Below are positions 62,961 through 64,000 of a DNA stretch of 64,000 bases, one piece after another. This stretch comes from Yponomeuta sedellus (Eukaryota > Arthropoda > Insecta > Lepidoptera > Yponomeutidae): positions 17,978,861 through 18,042,860 of the forward strand of contig OW203727.1 in the NCBI GenBank assembly GCA_934045075.1, written 5' to 3'. The notes beneath the pieces were generated by a model. The model was not told the DNA's origin. It did no database searches and was given only the letters and a program-made list of their open reading frames with translations. A program made the translations under genes and the position numbers. How positions within the stretch are numbered: position 1 is the first letter of the stretch; every line of letters starts with the position of its first letter.

Positions 62961-64000
62961 TGCGCTTCGCCCTGTTGACTATTTGTGATAATCGCTATCA
63001 TAAACCGAGTGAAGAAGTATAAATTTTATTAAAAAAATACTTTTTAGCCTTCTTCGTCACAACTGCCAGTGAGCAATCATACCGAAAAAGCTACTGTTGT
63101 TCAAAGATACTAATATTGCAGCTGTCAGGTAGCTGTCATGCAGTTATATAGCTCAATGAAACGTCAAATAAGGAGTAGCATACGGATTTGACAGCCAGAC
63201 TGTTACCAAGGAACTGTAATTTTGTAAGAGCATACGAAAGTGGCTCCATGTAGCTCTACGGTACCTGTCATGTCGTTCATTGGTCGTTAAATGGAACATT
63301 TGTGCTTAGTGGAATACCGCTAGCGTAAAACCTTGTAATTGGACTACCGATGAACTCCTTGAGAACTGTAATGTTGTTGAGTAGAATCGGGGCCCTGGTT
63401 AAAAACATAAGCAGTAACTTATGCATCATTTCTGAAAAGTCACAGAAGTTTACATTTATATTAAATTAAATTGTACGTAAAATTTTATTAAAATTCTACT
63501 TAAGCCACACTTAAAAAAAATATATAAATTTTATTGGCCTTAATGTTTTAAAAAATTTTGAAGCTCGCGCACAAATGCGGTACGATTTTTTCATTCATAT
63601 CAAAATAGAATACCTTTAACTTCGTCGTTAAGGGTAAACTCCCGCAAATCATCCAGTACCTTATGCACACGCAAAAGTGTGTACCTATACTTAATAACAG
63701 CAAGTCAAACACTGAAACCACCCACACTTATCTCTAGCCGCAATACAACAATACACAACCACCACGCATTATTTGCCGCCAAATATTCAACTTGAATTCG
63801 GAGTTCTGCTGCAGCTAGCGCAGTAAGTCATCTAATATTGATAGGGCATGGCTTTGCTAGGCAAAACATTCTCCCCAAGCCCTGACTAGTTGGGCCATAG
63901 AGTCGGCTTTCCAATGCGACGGCAACAGTACTTTGTAAAGGTCCACCCTACATACGGCAGCGCGCCTCCAAGCCCGTCCTTCACCCTAAACTGTGTTGTG
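62961..64000. other. Unassigned stretch at window end
   Basis: No gene recognised. 63,870-63,980 has a phrase ('cgacggcaacagtactttg', 'ggtccaccctacatacgg') that feels repeat-like, but I cannot assign it. Confidence 0.4.

Noticed and set aside
1..64000. CRISPR arrays, operons, prokaryotic promoters
   Set aside because: No direct-repeat/spacer arrays; the window is eukaryotic repeat-rich DNA.

Overview
The window is AT-rich animal DNA dominated by transposable elements. Several repeat types I recognise from moths and butterflies are present: CTAG-ended Helitron-like repeats, LINE 3' tails ending in simple repeats, and tRNA-headed SINEs that carry a shared 'gaaggaaaacatcgtgagg' core. I infer an insect, most likely a lepidopteran. 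There is no bacterial-style gene organisation and I found no intact host protein-coding gene. The only clearly intact long reading frames belong to one full-length retrotransposon.

Layout. 0-13 kb: tetranucleotide array, an RTE-type LINE relic, 5S-rRNA-like SINEs, tRNA-like SINEs including a perfect 0.64-kb palindrome, Helitron-like repeats and unassigned AT-rich DNA. 13-22 kb: two relics of one LINE family, each with nested insertions; a 1.3-kb DNA transposon studded with a GGCCGAAA motif; a four-copy tandem array of the Helitron-like repeat; and a 250-bp pentanucleotide array. 22-29 kb: mostly unassigned DNA, a GC-rich cluster of GGCCTTCGGCC palindromes, and a tandem repeat carrying four CTCF-like motifs in one orientation. 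29.27-35.08 kb: a complete non-LTR retrotransposon (ORF1, ORF2 with endonuclease, reverse transcriptase, RNase H and CCHC) bounded by a perfect 15-bp target-site duplication and inserted in an older foldback element. 35-58 kb: MITEs, foldback elements, 5S-like SINEs, a truncated LINE, a second large tetranucleotide array and a Helitron 3' end. 58.6-61.7 kb: a decayed multi-exon HARBI1 (Harbinger-transposase-derived) gene on the minus strand, colonised by a MITE, a SINE and a LINE fragment. 62.0-63.0 kb: a 5'-truncated LINE on the minus strand. 63-64 kb: unassigned.

How the parts fit. The most informative relationships are between elements. The SINE at 60.8-61.0 kb ends in about 64 bases nearly identical to the 3' end of the full-length LINE, so that LINE family is probably the machinery that moved it. 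The same SINE core is joined to at least two other tails elsewhere in the window. Several SINE insertions have inverted-repeat (snap-back) structures inside one target-site duplication, which points to a recurrent template-switching step during insertion.

Limits: family names come from motif recognition by eye. Copy boundaries are good to a few bases only where target-site duplications or termini are stated, and otherwise to about 10-30 bases.
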